A DNA stretch of 64,000 nt from positions 3,037,001 to 3,101,000 of the forward strand of contig NZ_CP014616.1 in NCBI RefSeq assembly GCF_001590685.1, read 5' to 3'. The stretch comes from Sporosarcina psychrophila. GTDB lineage: Bacteria > Bacillota > Bacilli > Bacillales_A > Planococcaceae. The position numbers and the translations under genes were made by a program. This document shows, piece by piece, positions 25,947-35,071 of the stretch. The notes under the pieces were generated by a model that was not told the origin of the DNA, did not search any database, and worked only from the letters and a program-made list of their open reading frames with translations. The stretch's first letter is position 1. Each line of letters begins with the position of its first letter.

Positions 25947-26243
25947 TTGACCAGTACAATTATTTTAAATGAAAAAGTAATTCATTTATGTAGTTATGAA
26001 GACGAAAAAGTAAATGGATTATATAAAGTTTCAGTTGAATTTAACGTAACAAGTGATGATTACCATGACATTACAACTTTACTTTACAATGGAACTTTTG
26101 ACGTGAATATTCCTGAGCAAGACTTACTTTTTAGAGGAACGATTCATAATTATTCTACTTCCATTACTAATTTGTACGTAAAAGATCAAATCGGAAAGTT
26201 TAAATTGACTTTGTTAGAAGTGAGTCATAAAGAAGAGGAGTAG
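25947..26243 (+). CDS. DUF3219 (YkvR-like) small protein
   Basis: The start is taken as TTG at 25947 because AGGAG (25934-25938) is eight bases upstream; the in-frame GTG at 25938 overlaps that site. The 98-residue protein is strand-rich and soluble: YKVSVEFNVTSDDYHDITTL, LYNGTFDVNIPEQDLLFRG and TIHNYSTSITNLYVKDQIGK follow the DUF3219/YkvR pattern. Function is unknown. It is a single gene on the plus strand between clpE and patB. Confidence 0.75.
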   Translation: MTSTIILNEKVIHLCSYEDEKVNGLYKVSVEFNVTSDDYHDITTLLYNGTFDVNIPEQDLLFRGTIHNYSTSITNLYVKDQIGKFKLTLLEVSHKEEE

Positions 26244-26301
26244 AATGGAGTTTAACGAGATTAAGCATATTTGATCAGTTCCCGTTCTCTTTAAATAAAA
26301 A

Positions 26302-26451
26302 TCGGTACCTATGCAACAAATAACAACGAACAATTCATACAATTACATAAGAATTTATATGACACTAGATATTGAAAAAAATACCTAGCCCATGCCTAAT
26401 AAACATGTAATTATAGTGGATTACCAGAATTGTTCCATGCATAGGTACCTG
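26302..26451. repeat. Divergent GGTACC element with strong terminal inverted repeats, copy 3
   Basis: GGTACCTATGCA (26304-26315) is matched by TGCATAGGTACC (26438-26449), giving a perfect 12-bp terminal inverted repeat on a 146-bp unit. The interior shares only AACGAACAATTCATA and an AATTACATAA-like stretch with the main family. It ends 20 bases before the patB stop. Confidence 0.7.
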
Positions 26452-26471
26452 ATATTTATTTTAGTCAGGAT

Positions 26472-27650
26472 TTATAACCGCAATTGAATGATCGCTTCTT
26501 TCATTTGTTGAGCTGCTTTCTCTACTGTTGAGCGAGAGCAAGCAAGGTTCATACGGACAAATCCTTCGCCTCCAGGGCCAAAGACATACCCTTGATTTAA
26601 AGCGACTTTTGCTTTAGAGAGGAACAGTTTTTCCAACTCTTCGGGCGTGAGTCCCAATTCCCGACAATCAATCCAAGCCAGATAAGTCGCTTCTAATGGT
26701 AATACTTTTAATACGGGTAAATTGGATTTGAAATACTTCGTAATGAAGTGCAAATTTCCTTCAACATAGTCAAGAACTTCCTCCAGCCATTGTCCACCGT
26801 AATTATACGCGGCCTCTGTGGCAAGTGCACCAAATGAGTTCGACATTGTAACAGCGTATTTATCGCCTTCCATTACAAACTTCTCTCGTAGCGCTTTATT
26901 GGAAATTATGATATTCGATGTTTGTAAACCAGCAAGATTGAATGTTTTACTTGGTGCCGTACAAATGATGCTATTGTCAGCAAACTGTTCTGAAATAGCC
27001 GAAAATGGAATGTGTTTTCCAGGCTTGAATACAAGATCCTGATGAATTTCATCGGATACAACAAGGACTCCACGTTCCAGACAGATGTCACCGAGCCGTT
27101 TAAGTTCTGATTCCGTCCAAACACGGCCACCAGGATTTTGTGGATTACAAAGGAGAATCATTTTAACCGAAGAATCTATTTTTGAAATCAGATCTTCAAA
27201 GTCCATCTCAAATCTACCTTCATTGAACAGAAGTGGATTATATACGACCTGCCGATCATGATTTTGAATCGCTTTCATGAATGGATAATATACGGGCGGT
27301 TGAACAATGATTTTGTCACCTGGCTCACTAAAAGCTTGGACAATTAAATTTAAAGCGGTAACGACCCCTGGACTATGACAAATCCACTCTTTTTCTATTA
27401 CCCAATTATGGTGGTCTTTCATCCAATCGATTATAGCTTCATAGTAGCTTGGCTTCCTCGTCGTATATCCAAAAATACCGTGTTCTGCTTGGGACTGGAT
27501 TGCTTTGACTACTTCATCTGGAACTTTAAAATCCATATCCGCAACCCAAAGCGGAAGCAACTCTTTTTCACCGAACAATTCCTCTGTTGCATCCCATTTC
27601 ACAGATGCAGTGTTCGAACGCTCAACTACTTTGTCAAAGTCGTATTTCAT
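26472..27650 (-). CDS. patB: MalY/PatB-family cystathionine beta-lyase-like aminotransferase
   Basis: This 392-residue fold-type I PLP enzyme starts MKYDFDKVVERSNTASVKWD as in the MalY/PatB group. LLPLWVADMDFKVPDEVVKA, the PLP-site strand ILLCNPQNPGGRVW, Asp/Tyr in VVSDEIHQDLVF and the Schiff-base Lys in TAPSKTFNLAGLQ are all present. PatB enzymes cleave cystathionine or cysteine conjugates (C-S lyase) in the cytosol. It is monocistronic by its surroundings. Its exact substrate among C-S lyases cannot be read; the symbol denotes the family. Confidence 0.85.
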   Translation of the reverse strand: MKYDFDKVVERSNTASVKWDATEELFGEKELLPLWVADMDFKVPDEVVKAIQSQAEHGIFGYTTRKPSYYEAIIDWMKDHHNWVIEKEWICHSPGVVTALNLIVQAFSEPGDKIIVQPPVYYPFMKAIQNHDRQVVYNPLLFNEGRFEMDFEDLISKIDSSVKMILLCNPQNPGGRVWTESELKRLGDICLERGVLVVSDEIHQDLVFKPGKHIPFSAISEQFADNSIICTAPSKTFNLAGLQTSNIIISNKALREKFVMEGDKYAVTMSNSFGALATEAAYNYGGQWLEEVLDYVEGNLHFITKYFKSNLPVLKVLPLEATYLAWIDCRELGLTPEELEKLFLSKAKVALNQGYVFGPGGEGFVRMNLACSRSTVEKAAQQMKEAIIQLRL

Positions 27651-28074
27651 AAAAACCGCCCCTTTTTCTACTCATTTGAATTCAAATGCCCTAGTAAGTC
27701 TGACATTTTCTCTACTTAAAATTGGATTTCACTTCAAAGCTGTCTATTATGCAGCTCAGCACTAGCAGCTAGTCCTAGGACAAAAGTTGAACTTGAACCC
27801 GAAGCTGTCTATCCAAACCATATTTCGGATTGTTCCCTACAATGGTAACATAAGCGCAACTGTTAACATCGCACGAAACGCTTCCGAATCACTAAATTCG
27901 CCAATTCCTTTATCTACTATTCTCCTTGTTGGAGTAACGCGCCCGTTTGCTTAATAGCGATGCTTCATCTCTGATTGGTAGTTTTATACAAAATCGATGA
28001 TAATTTGTTGTCAATCAACGAAACAAACTGATTAACTAGTTACATGATCTAATCGTTAAATAACAAGATTAAAA
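27651..28074. other. Gene-free stretch
   Basis: It contains the patB promoter region and then sequence with many stops in all frames. I saw short coding-like scraps but none I can name. Confidence 0.35.
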
Positions 28075-28103
28075 AAATCAGACAACATATCACTGTCTGA
28101 TTT
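28075..28103 (-). terminator. Terminator after the TVP38 gene
   Basis: AAATCAGACA / TGTCTGATTT with a 9-nt loop is followed on the minus strand by a run of seven T, about 70 bases beyond the stop. Confidence 0.88.
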
Positions 28104-28172
28104 CTCGCTACTGACTTAACATTTTAAATTTGAACTATGAATCCCTATTTTATGGTTTAATCAAATTGTTTT

Positions 28173-28817
28173 TTAGTTCTTTTTTCGCAAAGTAACTTTT
28201 TTAAAATAGTAATATACAATGAATCCTGAAAGAATAATGATTCCAGTCACATATTCATTGAAACCTTGTGAAAGCAATCCTGCCTGAATAAGAGTATAAA
28301 CAAAGAATATAGTAATATTTCCTAATGCTGTTGCGATAATAAAATATGAAAGTCGAATGGTACTAACACCTGAAACACCGTTAATGATACTTGTAGGAGC
28401 AAAAGGAAATATTCTTGCCCCAAATACATACCATAGTCCACTCTGTTCTACTTTACTAATATTGGACAAATTAACTTTTTTCAGTACAAAATCTTGAAGG
28501 ACATATCGAATACTTAGAAATACAATTATCGCACAGAGAATGCTCGTTAATATGCTCCACACGATACCTAATTGAAAACCAAAAAGAGTATTATTTATCA
28601 AAATGACAAGGAAAAGTGGTATTACAGGAAATGTATTATGAACCAACATAATCATGAAGGTAATGAACAAAGTGAAAGCTTTATTATCTCCTAATATAGA
28701 AGTGATAGACTCTATATTTCCGGAGATAATACTGCGAAATAAATCGGTATTTAAATTAACGAAGAACAAGATCATAATTACGAGAAAAATAATTGTCGCT
28801 TTTTTCCACCTGTTCAA
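28173..28817 (-). CDS. TVP38/TMEM64 (DedA-like, VTT domain) membrane protein
   Basis: Five to six hydrophobic helices are present, with the VTT-domain core: PVIPLFLVILINNTLFG, then ARIFPFAPTSIINGVSGVST and a C-terminal helix (GIIILSGFIVYYYF). The TTG at 28817 (MNRWKKATIIF) is preferred because GAGGAAGG stands nine bases before it; an ATG 15 codons upstream lacks a site. VTT/DedA proteins are membrane proteins linked to lipid scrambling and membrane-potential homeostasis; the specific role is unknown. Monocistronic with its own terminator. Confidence 0.8.
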   Translation of the reverse strand: MNRWKKATIIFLVIMILFFVNLNTDLFRSIISGNIESITSILGDNKAFTLFITFMIMLVHNTFPVIPLFLVILINNTLFGFQLGIVWSILTSILCAIIVFLSIRYVLQDFVLKKVNLSNISKVEQSGLWYVFGARIFPFAPTSIINGVSGVSTIRLSYFIIATALGNITIFFVYTLIQAGLLSQGFNEYVTGIIILSGFIVYYYFKKVTLRKKN

Positions 28818-28862
28818 TAAGCTCACCCTTCCTCGAAAACAATGCTTTAATTTTATATTCAT

Positions 28863-29180
28863 CCTAGTGTTGATCTACCGTCTGGAATAGAAGTCCAATA
28901 TTAAAGGCAATCGTTGATTACGGCCACTTGTGACATCTTATTTACCAGTCCACTCCAAGGGATTTACCACGCCACGCCAAATGTATTTGCCAGTTGTGTA
29001 ATGCAATGTAGAAGTACAGACCTTTGCAACAAATTTGTACAGTTACATGTTGACATAAAGAATCCACTCAACAATGCTCGGCGCTTTGGGATGCCTCCCG
29101 CAATAAGCCAGACAGATGGAAGTTAAGGAATGATACTAAACGCTTAATTGTATACATTGGATAGGTCCACATTATCAAGT
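28863..29180. other. Intergenic stretch with no recognisable gene
   Basis: An open frame at 28914-29126 lacks a ribosome binding site and resembles no protein family I know. Nothing else is supported. Confidence 0.35.
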
Positions 29181-29558
29181 TCATTTCAAAACATATTCTG
29201 CTAGCACGCTTTGTACTTTATAAACATTCAAGGATTTATTGAATTTCTTTTGAATTGGTACAGAACTCCCCGATAGCCAGATTTTCAGTTCAGCCTCCAG
29301 ATCAAACGTTCCTGCAGTTTCTATCGAGAAATGTACAATACTTTTGTACGGAATGGAATGATACTCAACTTTCTTTCCTGTGACGCCCTGTTTATCTACA
29401 AGAATTAGACGTTTATCCGTAAATATCAACAGATCTCTAATCAGTTTATATGCATGCTCTACCTTTTCAGTAAGTGCTAGTAAATCCTTCATTTCCTTCT
29501 CTACTTTGCTCACTTCAATTTCAGATACATTCCCCATTATGCCGTCAAAAATACTCAT
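29181..29558 (-). CDS. Bacterial PH-domain (bPH_1) protein
   Basis: This 125-residue cytosolic protein has a short N-terminal helix (SEIEVSKVEKEMKDLLALTE), then strands typical of the bacterial pleckstrin-homology-like domain: LLIFTDKRLILVDKQG, KKVEYHSIPYKSIVHFSIE, FDLEAELKIWLSG and a final helix (VYKVQSVLAEYVL). The family is widespread in Firmicutes and of unknown function, possibly membrane or stress related. RBS GGAGG is well placed. No operon partners. Confidence 0.85.
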   Translation of the reverse strand: MSIFDGIMGNVSEIEVSKVEKEMKDLLALTEKVEHAYKLIRDLLIFTDKRLILVDKQGVTGKKVEYHSIPYKSIVHFSIETAGTFDLEAELKIWLSGSSVPIQKKFNKSLNVYKVQSVLAEYVLK

Positions 29559-29679
29559 TATTATTCCTCCAATTCATAGTGTTTTCTAAGCCTCTATTAA
29601 AAGGTACCCAGTACTAATACATTATATAATTGCCTCGGGACCAGATTCGTTAAATTATTGAACCATTCTCCCACATTAT

Positions 29680-29820
29680 AATACTCATCTGAATCAATTC
29701 ATCCCGGCATTCGGACATCATTTCATTTCGCTAACATCAAAGACTGTTTCGTATATATTCTGTTAGCAACCACCCATGCAGCTCTAGCATTATACATCTT
29801 AATCGCTGGAATCACTTCCT
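29680..29820 (-). pseudogene. C-terminal scrap of an Mrr-like restriction endonuclease domain
   Basis: The minus-strand frame reads EVIPAIKMYNARAAWVVANR, IYTKQSLMLAK, a stop, then NDVRMPGDELIQM. This matches the end of Mrr-cat/NERD-type nucleases (a Q-EV-A--YGA--A-VVTN--FT--A--LA pattern followed by 'DEL'). About 45 residues remain with a stop inside. No start, catalytic part or neighbours survive. Confidence 0.5.
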
Positions 29821-29847
29821 GAATCAACTTTAACACCAACTGGCTTT

Positions 29848-29995
29848 AAAGAGGTAGCTCCGTGTCAGACACAATGACGAACACTTCACATTTTCAAGTA
29901 ATTATGCACAAAGTAAAGAAAAACTCCATGGATGTTGATTTATTTTGCATTATTTAGAAATAATTGTATTTTTTTACTTATTAGGTACCTAAAAT
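29848..29995. repeat. Dispersed GGTACC element, copy 4
   Basis: AAAGAGGTAGCTCCGTGTCA opens it; GTGTCAGACACAATGACGAA, ATGGATGTTGATTTATTTTG and TTAGGTACCTAAAATC follow in family order. Confidence 0.8.
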
Positions 29996-29997
29996 CT

Positions 29998-30034
29998 AAA
30001 ACCCCTTAACCAATTTACATAGGCTAAGGGGTTT
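29998..30034 (-). terminator. Terminator of the first SLH gene
   Basis: AAACCCCTTAaCC pairs with GGcTAAGGGGTTT; the minus strand continues with a T-rich run. It lies 14 bases past the stop at 30048. Confidence 0.85.
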
Positions 30035-30047
30035 CAGTGGTTCAATA

Positions 30048-31490
30048 TTAGTAATCTTCATTTTGTTTGGAAGCATTTACATTTATAATAGACCCCAGTT
30101 TGCGGACTTGTATGTCAAATCGATCAACAGCGGCTTTGCTGTTAGGGAAAACGATTTGCAGTTTGCCTTCCGATACACCGGTGATGTGGAATCTGTTGGA
30201 GTTTTTATCCCTCGAAATGATGGCAATCTTTTCGCCACCTTTTGGCATAACATATTCCCCAAATTGATCGGCCGTACCACCAAGATCGATTGTGAAAGTT
30301 GGTTTTTCTTCAAGCTTATGAACAGATAAATAAAAGGATGGCTTATAGACGGATGCAGCAACCGCATGGCGAGCTTTCTTTCCACTAGCGTATTGGACTG
30401 TCGCGATATATTCTCCCGGATCATCTATTGAAAAACACTCGGGAGCGGCGTGGAGAGGATGGTAATCACAAGATTTTAACTTAACTTCCTGTTGGATTGT
30501 TTCACCTTCCATCGTGGCAAGTGAAATATTTTTCACCTGTTCTCCCGATGAGCTTAAGAGAACTTCAGTCGTAAGGATGTCTTCTGACTCTTCCAATGTA
30601 ATTTTTAATTGTTCGTCTTCTTTCGTCACATGTACATAATACTTCCTATAGTCGTCATGCGAATCCACACCTGTTATAGGATCCCTTGTACTTCCCGTCA
30701 TAGAAAGCGTGGTAGTACCTTCACGCATAGGAACAAGTTGAATTTCTTCCCAGTTGAACTTATCACTTGCAACCGTATGAATGATGTTGTCTTGGTCATG
30801 GTAGCTCGAGTATGAATAGATGGAATTCCAGCCATAGTCAGCTGCTTTAAGCGTAACGATTGACGCTTTCACTTTCTCCGCTTTTGTAATGAGTACTGCA
30901 GCCTGTGCTCTTGAAATCGGTGCATTGGGGCTGAATGTTGTTGGAGTGGTCCCTGATGTGATCCCCATTTTGTACAGAATGTTAATAGTCGTTTGGTGAC
31001 TGGCCAAACGTTGGGTATCCGTGAATGGATTTTCACTACTACTGTAGTAATAGGGAGGCAAACCGAAAGCTTTTACAAGAATAGAAGCCATTTGTGCCCG
31101 AGTAATCGAATCATTTGGTCCGAATCGTCCATCCCCATAACCATTAATAACGCCTGCATTAGCAAGTGCAGCAATAGCGCCATAACTCCACTGGGACGAC
31201 GCAACATCCTTGAATCCAGGGTCTTTGACATTCTTCGTATCATACTTCACCAGCTTTGCAATAATGGCAGCTGCCTGTCCGCGTGTGATGGAGGCGGCAG
31301 GCTTGAATGTACCATCTTCGTACCCACTTATGATGTTTCGATTTGCAAGTTCATAAACCGCACTCGCATAAGGCTTGGTAGTCGACACATCCGAAAAATC
31401 ACTTGAAATTTCCGCACTAGCCTGCGAGACTAACAAACTGCCCGCGATTGCAAGTACCACCAAAGTCGACTTTACCTTTTGGATGAACAT
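30048..31490 (-). CDS. S-layer homology (SLH) domain surface protein 1
   Basis: The start is placed at 31490 (MFIQKVKSTLVVLAIAGSLL) because AGAGGAG stands eight bases before it; 23 upstream codons come from flanking repeat DNA. The 480-residue protein has a Sec signal peptide (cleavage near SQASA-EI). Three SLH domains follow: NRNIISGYEDGTFKPAASIT, NAGVINGYGDGRFGPNDSIT and YKMGITSGTTPTTFSPNAPI, each ending RGQAAAII-type. From about 215 to the end is a strand-rich domain shared with the protein at 33508-34992. SLH domains bind pyruvylated secondary wall polymer, so the protein is wall-anchored and outward facing. The C-terminal function is unknown. Confidence 0.88.
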   Translation of the reverse strand: MFIQKVKSTLVVLAIAGSLLVSQASAEISSDFSDVSTTKPYASAVYELANRNIISGYEDGTFKPAASITRGQAAAIIAKLVKYDTKNVKDPGFKDVASSQWSYGAIAALANAGVINGYGDGRFGPNDSITRAQMASILVKAFGLPPYYYSSSENPFTDTQRLASHQTTINILYKMGITSGTTPTTFSPNAPISRAQAAVLITKAEKVKASIVTLKAADYGWNSIYSYSSYHDQDNIIHTVASDKFNWEEIQLVPMREGTTTLSMTGSTRDPITGVDSHDDYRKYYVHVTKEDEQLKITLEESEDILTTEVLLSSSGEQVKNISLATMEGETIQQEVKLKSCDYHPLHAAPECFSIDDPGEYIATVQYASGKKARHAVAASVYKPSFYLSVHKLEEKPTFTIDLGGTADQFGEYVMPKGGEKIAIISRDKNSNRFHITGVSEGKLQIVFPNSKAAVDRFDIQVRKLGSIINVNASKQNEDY

Positions 31491-31522
31491 TTTATCAACT
31501 CCTCTGGAATTTATTAATATAG

Positions 31523-31680
31523 TAAAAGAGGTACTCATGTCAGACAGAAAGACAAACAATTCACATTCCCATGTAATTTTACAAAGAATCGAGAATAACC
31601 GAATAGGTATTGATTTACTTTGTATTATTATAGAATTGAGTTGTCTTTACTGAATAGCTCTGCGCACGGGTACCTAAAAT
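31523..31680. repeat. Dispersed GGTACC element, copy 5
   Basis: AAAAGAGGTACTCATGTCAG to CGCACGGGTACCTAAAAT. It is a full-length copy and lies in the promoter region of the SLH gene at 31490, so it may carry or displace its promoter. Confidence 0.85.
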
Positions 31681-31689
31681 TGAGTGAAT

Positions 31690-31769
31690 GGAAAACCAGA
31701 TTTATGTCTTTATATAGTAAGCGGTTGGTTGACGGCTTCTTTTTCTGGACAAATAACACCTGGTTTTCC
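31690..31769. repeat. 80-bp hairpin element between SLH genes, copy 1
   Basis: GGAAAACCAG (31690-31699) pairs with CTGGTTTTCC (31760-31769). The interior (TATATAGTAAGCGGTTGGTT GACGGCT) is almost identical to that at 35072-35152. Confidence 0.8.
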
Positions 31770-31776
31770 GAATATT

Positions 31777-31931
31777 AAAGAGGTACCTGTGTCAGACAAA
31801 AAGACGAGTAATTTACACATGCAAGTAATTATGCAAAAATTAAAGAAAAATCGCATAGGTGTTGATTTACTTTGCATTATTATAGAATTGTATTCTATTC
31901 CCTAAATAGTTTCGCGCACAGTTATCTAAAA
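31777..31931. repeat. Dispersed GGTACC element, copy 6
   Basis: AAAGAGGTACCTGTGTCAGA is a canonical left end; the right end has decayed to GCGCACAGTTATCTAAAAAT. It lies about 100 bases from copy 5, with only the hairpin element between them, and ends just before the stop of the SLH gene at 31949. Confidence 0.85.
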
Positions 31932-31948
31932 ATAGTGAAGTCTTTTTA

Positions 31949-33313
31949 TCATTTCTTCAACGAATGTTTCTTCCCTTTCGTGTCTGTCACAATCAACTGC
32001 GTATCCGTCACTTCCATCCGTTTCCCAAGGATATTCGACAACTTGATTGTTTTTTTATCCAGTAAACTGTACTTGAAGACGCCTTTTTTATTGAAATAAT
32101 ACATCGTGGAGTGGTCATGCAGCACGGAGAGGAAATCGTCGCCCGCTTCCCGATACAGGTTTGGTTGGTTGTTCGATTCCTCGTAATAGTCATACGTCAC
32201 GCGCGCATCAAAAGTAAATTCCTTCCTCTTATCGCTGCTGCCATCCATCGCTGTGGAATAAAGGGATAACGTACTGTCCACAAAATCATCCGGACCAATG
32301 TAGGGTCGACCCATACCTGTGTAGAAAATCCGATCATTCCAAACAAACATATTGCTCATCTGGTTCGGCTCTTTCATTTTCACCAAATCTTGTCCATCCG
32401 TCTTCATCTTCATTACAGCGAAAGCAAATGGTACTTCATCCGCTTCGGAAAATCCGCCGCTCCAGTAAGGGATATACAGCTCATCGTTATAAAGGACGAG
32501 CCGGGTATTATCATGCATGAAAATAACCGAGCCGAAATCCCATTGGCTCTTCGGTATATCCTCTCTTTTCAAAATTACTTCGCGTTTACCGGTTTCCTTA
32601 TTTTCTTTGATAATAGAATAATTGTACTTTTGGTCCCGCTCAGTGAAATAGGTAAAGCTACCCTGTTCAACGGTTTTACCTTTTGTACTGACATAAGAAT
32701 GGTAGTTGCTTAGTTTCATCTTATCATCCATGGCACGGACTAAAAATGCCGAAAACTGTGCACGCGTGACAGAGTCTGATGGCATATATTTGCCATTCGA
32801 TCCGCCCGCGACGCGCTGTTTTGCGATTCCATTGATGTCCTGATAGGCCCAGTGTGACGGTGTGACGTCAATAAATGTTGCTTGCTTGTCGAGCGGCATG
32901 TCGAACGCGCGACGCAGGATCGCGGCCATTTGCGCGCGAGATGTTTTTTCACCAGGACGCATGTAGCCATTGTCGCCGCGGAGAATTCCTTTTTCATTCA
33001 CCGTCGCCAGGATCTGATAATACGGTGATTTTTTGGATACGTCTTTGAATGCGACGGAGGTATTTTCCGTCAGTGGCATTTTTAATGCCTTGATGAGCAT
33101 CGATGCGGCTTGCGACCGGGTGATTGGCTCATTCGGCTTGAATGTGCCATCCGGATAGCCGCCGATAATATTTCGGTCAGATAAATACATGATTTCATTT
33201 TTCGCCCAATGCTTACCCACGTCGGAAAACTGAATGGCAGCCTGTGCTTGGAATGGGGTCGCAGCGAAAATGAGCAGTAGAGCCGTCAATACGGCAGTCA
33301 GTTTACTTTTCAA
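31949..33313 (-). CDS. SLH-domain surface protein 2 with propeller-like C-terminal domain
   Basis: The 454-residue protein uses a TTG start with AGGAGG ten bases upstream. The signal peptide is MKSKLTAVLTALLLIFAATP ending AQA. Three SLH domains follow: DRNIIGGYPDGTFKPNEPIT, EKGILRGDNGYMRPGEKTSR, KQRVAGGSNGKYMPSDSVTR. From about 215 on there are repeated strand blades (NTRLVLYNDELYIPYWSGGF, MFVWNDRIFYTGMGRPYIG, FLSVLHDHSTMYYFNKKGVF) resembling DUF5050-like beta-propellers. It is a wall-bound surface protein whose C-domain differs from the two flanking SLH proteins. Separated from them by repeat elements rather than arranged as a tight operon. Confidence 0.85.
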   Translation of the reverse strand: MKSKLTAVLTALLLIFAATPFQAQAAIQFSDVGKHWAKNEIMYLSDRNIIGGYPDGTFKPNEPITRSQAASMLIKALKMPLTENTSVAFKDVSKKSPYYQILATVNEKGILRGDNGYMRPGEKTSRAQMAAILRRAFDMPLDKQATFIDVTPSHWAYQDINGIAKQRVAGGSNGKYMPSDSVTRAQFSAFLVRAMDDKMKLSNYHSYVSTKGKTVEQGSFTYFTERDQKYNYSIIKENKETGKREVILKREDIPKSQWDFGSVIFMHDNTRLVLYNDELYIPYWSGGFSEADEVPFAFAVMKMKTDGQDLVKMKEPNQMSNMFVWNDRIFYTGMGRPYIGPDDFVDSTLSLYSTAMDGSSDKRKEFTFDARVTYDYYEESNNQPNLYREAGDDFLSVLHDHSTMYYFNKKGVFKYSLLDKKTIKLSNILGKRMEVTDTQLIVTDTKGKKHSLKK

Positions 33314-33339
33314 AATGATAGAACCTCCTATTTTTTAAC

Positions 33340-33490
33340 AAGGTGCCTGCGGAAAGAAATGATTCATTCCACAGGCACCTTAAATCCATACTGTTGGGTG
33401 GTTGGAAAACCACTATGGTATCTCCATATAAAAAGCGGTACCAGTGTCTAATACAGTTCGAAATTGTGATGGATGCTGGTACCCTAAATT
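33340..33490. repeat. Cluster of partial repeats between SLH genes 2 and 3
   Basis: Three parts are visible. A hairpin AAGGTGCCTG (33340-33349) / CAGGCACCTT (33372-33381). Half of the 80-bp SLH hairpin element (GGAAAACCACTATGG..TATA near 33403-33435, right arm missing). A 47-bp miniature between two GGTACC (33437-33442 and 33478-33483), followed by CTAAATT as in the big element's right end. Confidence 0.65.
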
Positions 33491-33507
33491 CATTTATACT
33501 CCTTCCA

Positions 33508-34992
33508 TCAGTGGTCCACGTAGACATCCTTGTACATACCAATATTCATAATAGGGCCTAATTGCTCTACATACACATTGATGCCTAGGAAATAATTGTC
33601 GTTATTGTCCGGGAACTTAATGGAGAATGAACCTGCTTTCTTGGCATCAGCGCGGAACAAGTTACTTTCTGGATCTCTTGTAACCGTTGCAATCTGATCG
33701 GCATCTTTTGGTAGTACATGCTTTCCTATGTTCCCATCTGCTCCCAAATTCAATGTCGCGGACGTCTTTTCCTCTAATATCCGCATGCTGAAATAAAAAC
33801 TCGGAGCGGAACTTTCCACCACCATGCCATACCGTACTTCTTCTCCATCAGCAAAACGGACAGTGGCGATATACCGACCCGGTTTATCGATTCCGATGCG
33901 GATATTATTATACTTGCCATTCTGATCGATCTCTTCAGCATCGAAGCAATCAGAGGGACTGTTCGAGAGACATTTGCTGAACTTCATGCTGTCAGACAGA
34001 TTCTTTCCGTCCATCGTGGAAAGCGAAACGTTCTGGACCTGTTCTTTAACACTGATTATAGCTGGTGTAGTTAGAAAATCGTCTGTCTCTTCCAGTGTCA
34101 ACTTCAGCTCGCCATCGACTTCTTTGATATGCACATAATACTTTTTGTAGTATTTCTTATCCGGATTTCCCGAATACACTAAAGCGACACTAAATGTACC
34201 CGTCCCTTCTTGTAGCGGGACTAAGTGGATCTTATCCGCCGTACGGCTATTGGGTTTATCGCTTCCTACCACTGCATGGAACAAACCGGTATCCTTATGA
34301 TTGGAATCGAACATTTTAAACTGTTCCCACTTGTAGTCGCTTGCCCGCACCGTAACAATCGGCGCCTTCACTTCCTCCGTCGCCTTCAGCATTTTAGCCG
34401 CTTGTCCTCTTGTAATGGACTCATTCGGGCTGAACCTGTCAGCAGATTTTCCTGTAGTGATGCCAAGTCTGTAGATGGTCAAAATATTCGGATCATGACC
34501 TGTCCCACGTTTCACATCTTCAAATGGACTTTTATACGACGTGAAGTCATAACGCGGCAAATCGAACGCTTTAACGAGAATCGAAGCCATCTGTCCACGT
34601 GTAATTGGATCGTTCGGACCATAACGTCCATCCCCATAGCCGCTGATGATGCTTTTTTCCGCCATAGCTGCAATGGCTTTGTAGTAGCCGTTCGCTTTCG
34701 GGACGTCTTTAAACCCTGGATCTTTCACTTTAGAGGTGTCCAACTTGATCATCTTCGCGATGATTGCGGCCGCCTGTCCTCTCGTGATAGAGTTTCCGGG
34801 TTTGAATGTGCCGTCCGGATAGCCTCCGATAATATTGCGTTCCGCCAAATTATAGACTGCTTCTGCAAAATGTTTTGATGATGGTACGTCTGAAAATCGC
34901 TCTGTGCTTGCTGCAAACGTGCCGGATAAAGGCAAACCGCAAGCGAGCAATAGTGCGCCGAGTACCATAATAAGTTTCTTCCTCACTCGCAT
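33508..34992 (-). CDS. S-layer homology (SLH) domain surface protein 3, paralogue of protein 1
   Basis: The 494-residue protein has a basic start (MRVRKKLIMVLGALLLACGL), a signal peptide ending TFAA and three SLH domains: ERNIIGGYPDGTFKPGNSIT, EKSIISGYGDGRYGPNDPIT, RLGITTGKSADRFSPNESIT. The rest (about 220-494) aligns along its length with SLH protein 1 (TVRASDYKWEQF / KYYVHIKEVDGELKLTLEET / IQLVPM- and HLVPLQEGT-like strings), so the two arose by duplication. The C-terminal part is all strands, Ig-like in feel; function unknown. AAAGGAAG lies close to the ATG; an in-frame GTG two codons on has better spacing. Confidence 0.88.
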   Translation of the reverse strand: MRVRKKLIMVLGALLLACGLPLSGTFAASTERFSDVPSSKHFAEAVYNLAERNIIGGYPDGTFKPGNSITRGQAAAIIAKMIKLDTSKVKDPGFKDVPKANGYYKAIAAMAEKSIISGYGDGRYGPNDPITRGQMASILVKAFDLPRYDFTSYKSPFEDVKRGTGHDPNILTIYRLGITTGKSADRFSPNESITRGQAAKMLKATEEVKAPIVTVRASDYKWEQFKMFDSNHKDTGLFHAVVGSDKPNSRTADKIHLVPLQEGTGTFSVALVYSGNPDKKYYKKYYVHIKEVDGELKLTLEETDDFLTTPAIISVKEQVQNVSLSTMDGKNLSDSMKFSKCLSNSPSDCFDAEEIDQNGKYNNIRIGIDKPGRYIATVRFADGEEVRYGMVVESSAPSFYFSMRILEEKTSATLNLGADGNIGKHVLPKDADQIATVTRDPESNLFRADAKKAGSFSIKFPDNNDNYFLGINVYVEQLGPIMNIGMYKDVYVDH

Positions 34993-35071
34993 TCTTCCTT
35001 TCTATTCTAGTAGTAGTTTTTGATATAGAAGAAACTATTCGCTATTACCAATGTTTTTCAAACTAGCTGAT

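Noticed and set aside
34225..34878. 217-residue plus-strand frame inside SLH gene 3
   Set aside because: Antisense shadow; the SLH protein on the minus strand has a signal peptide, three SLH domains and a paralogue.
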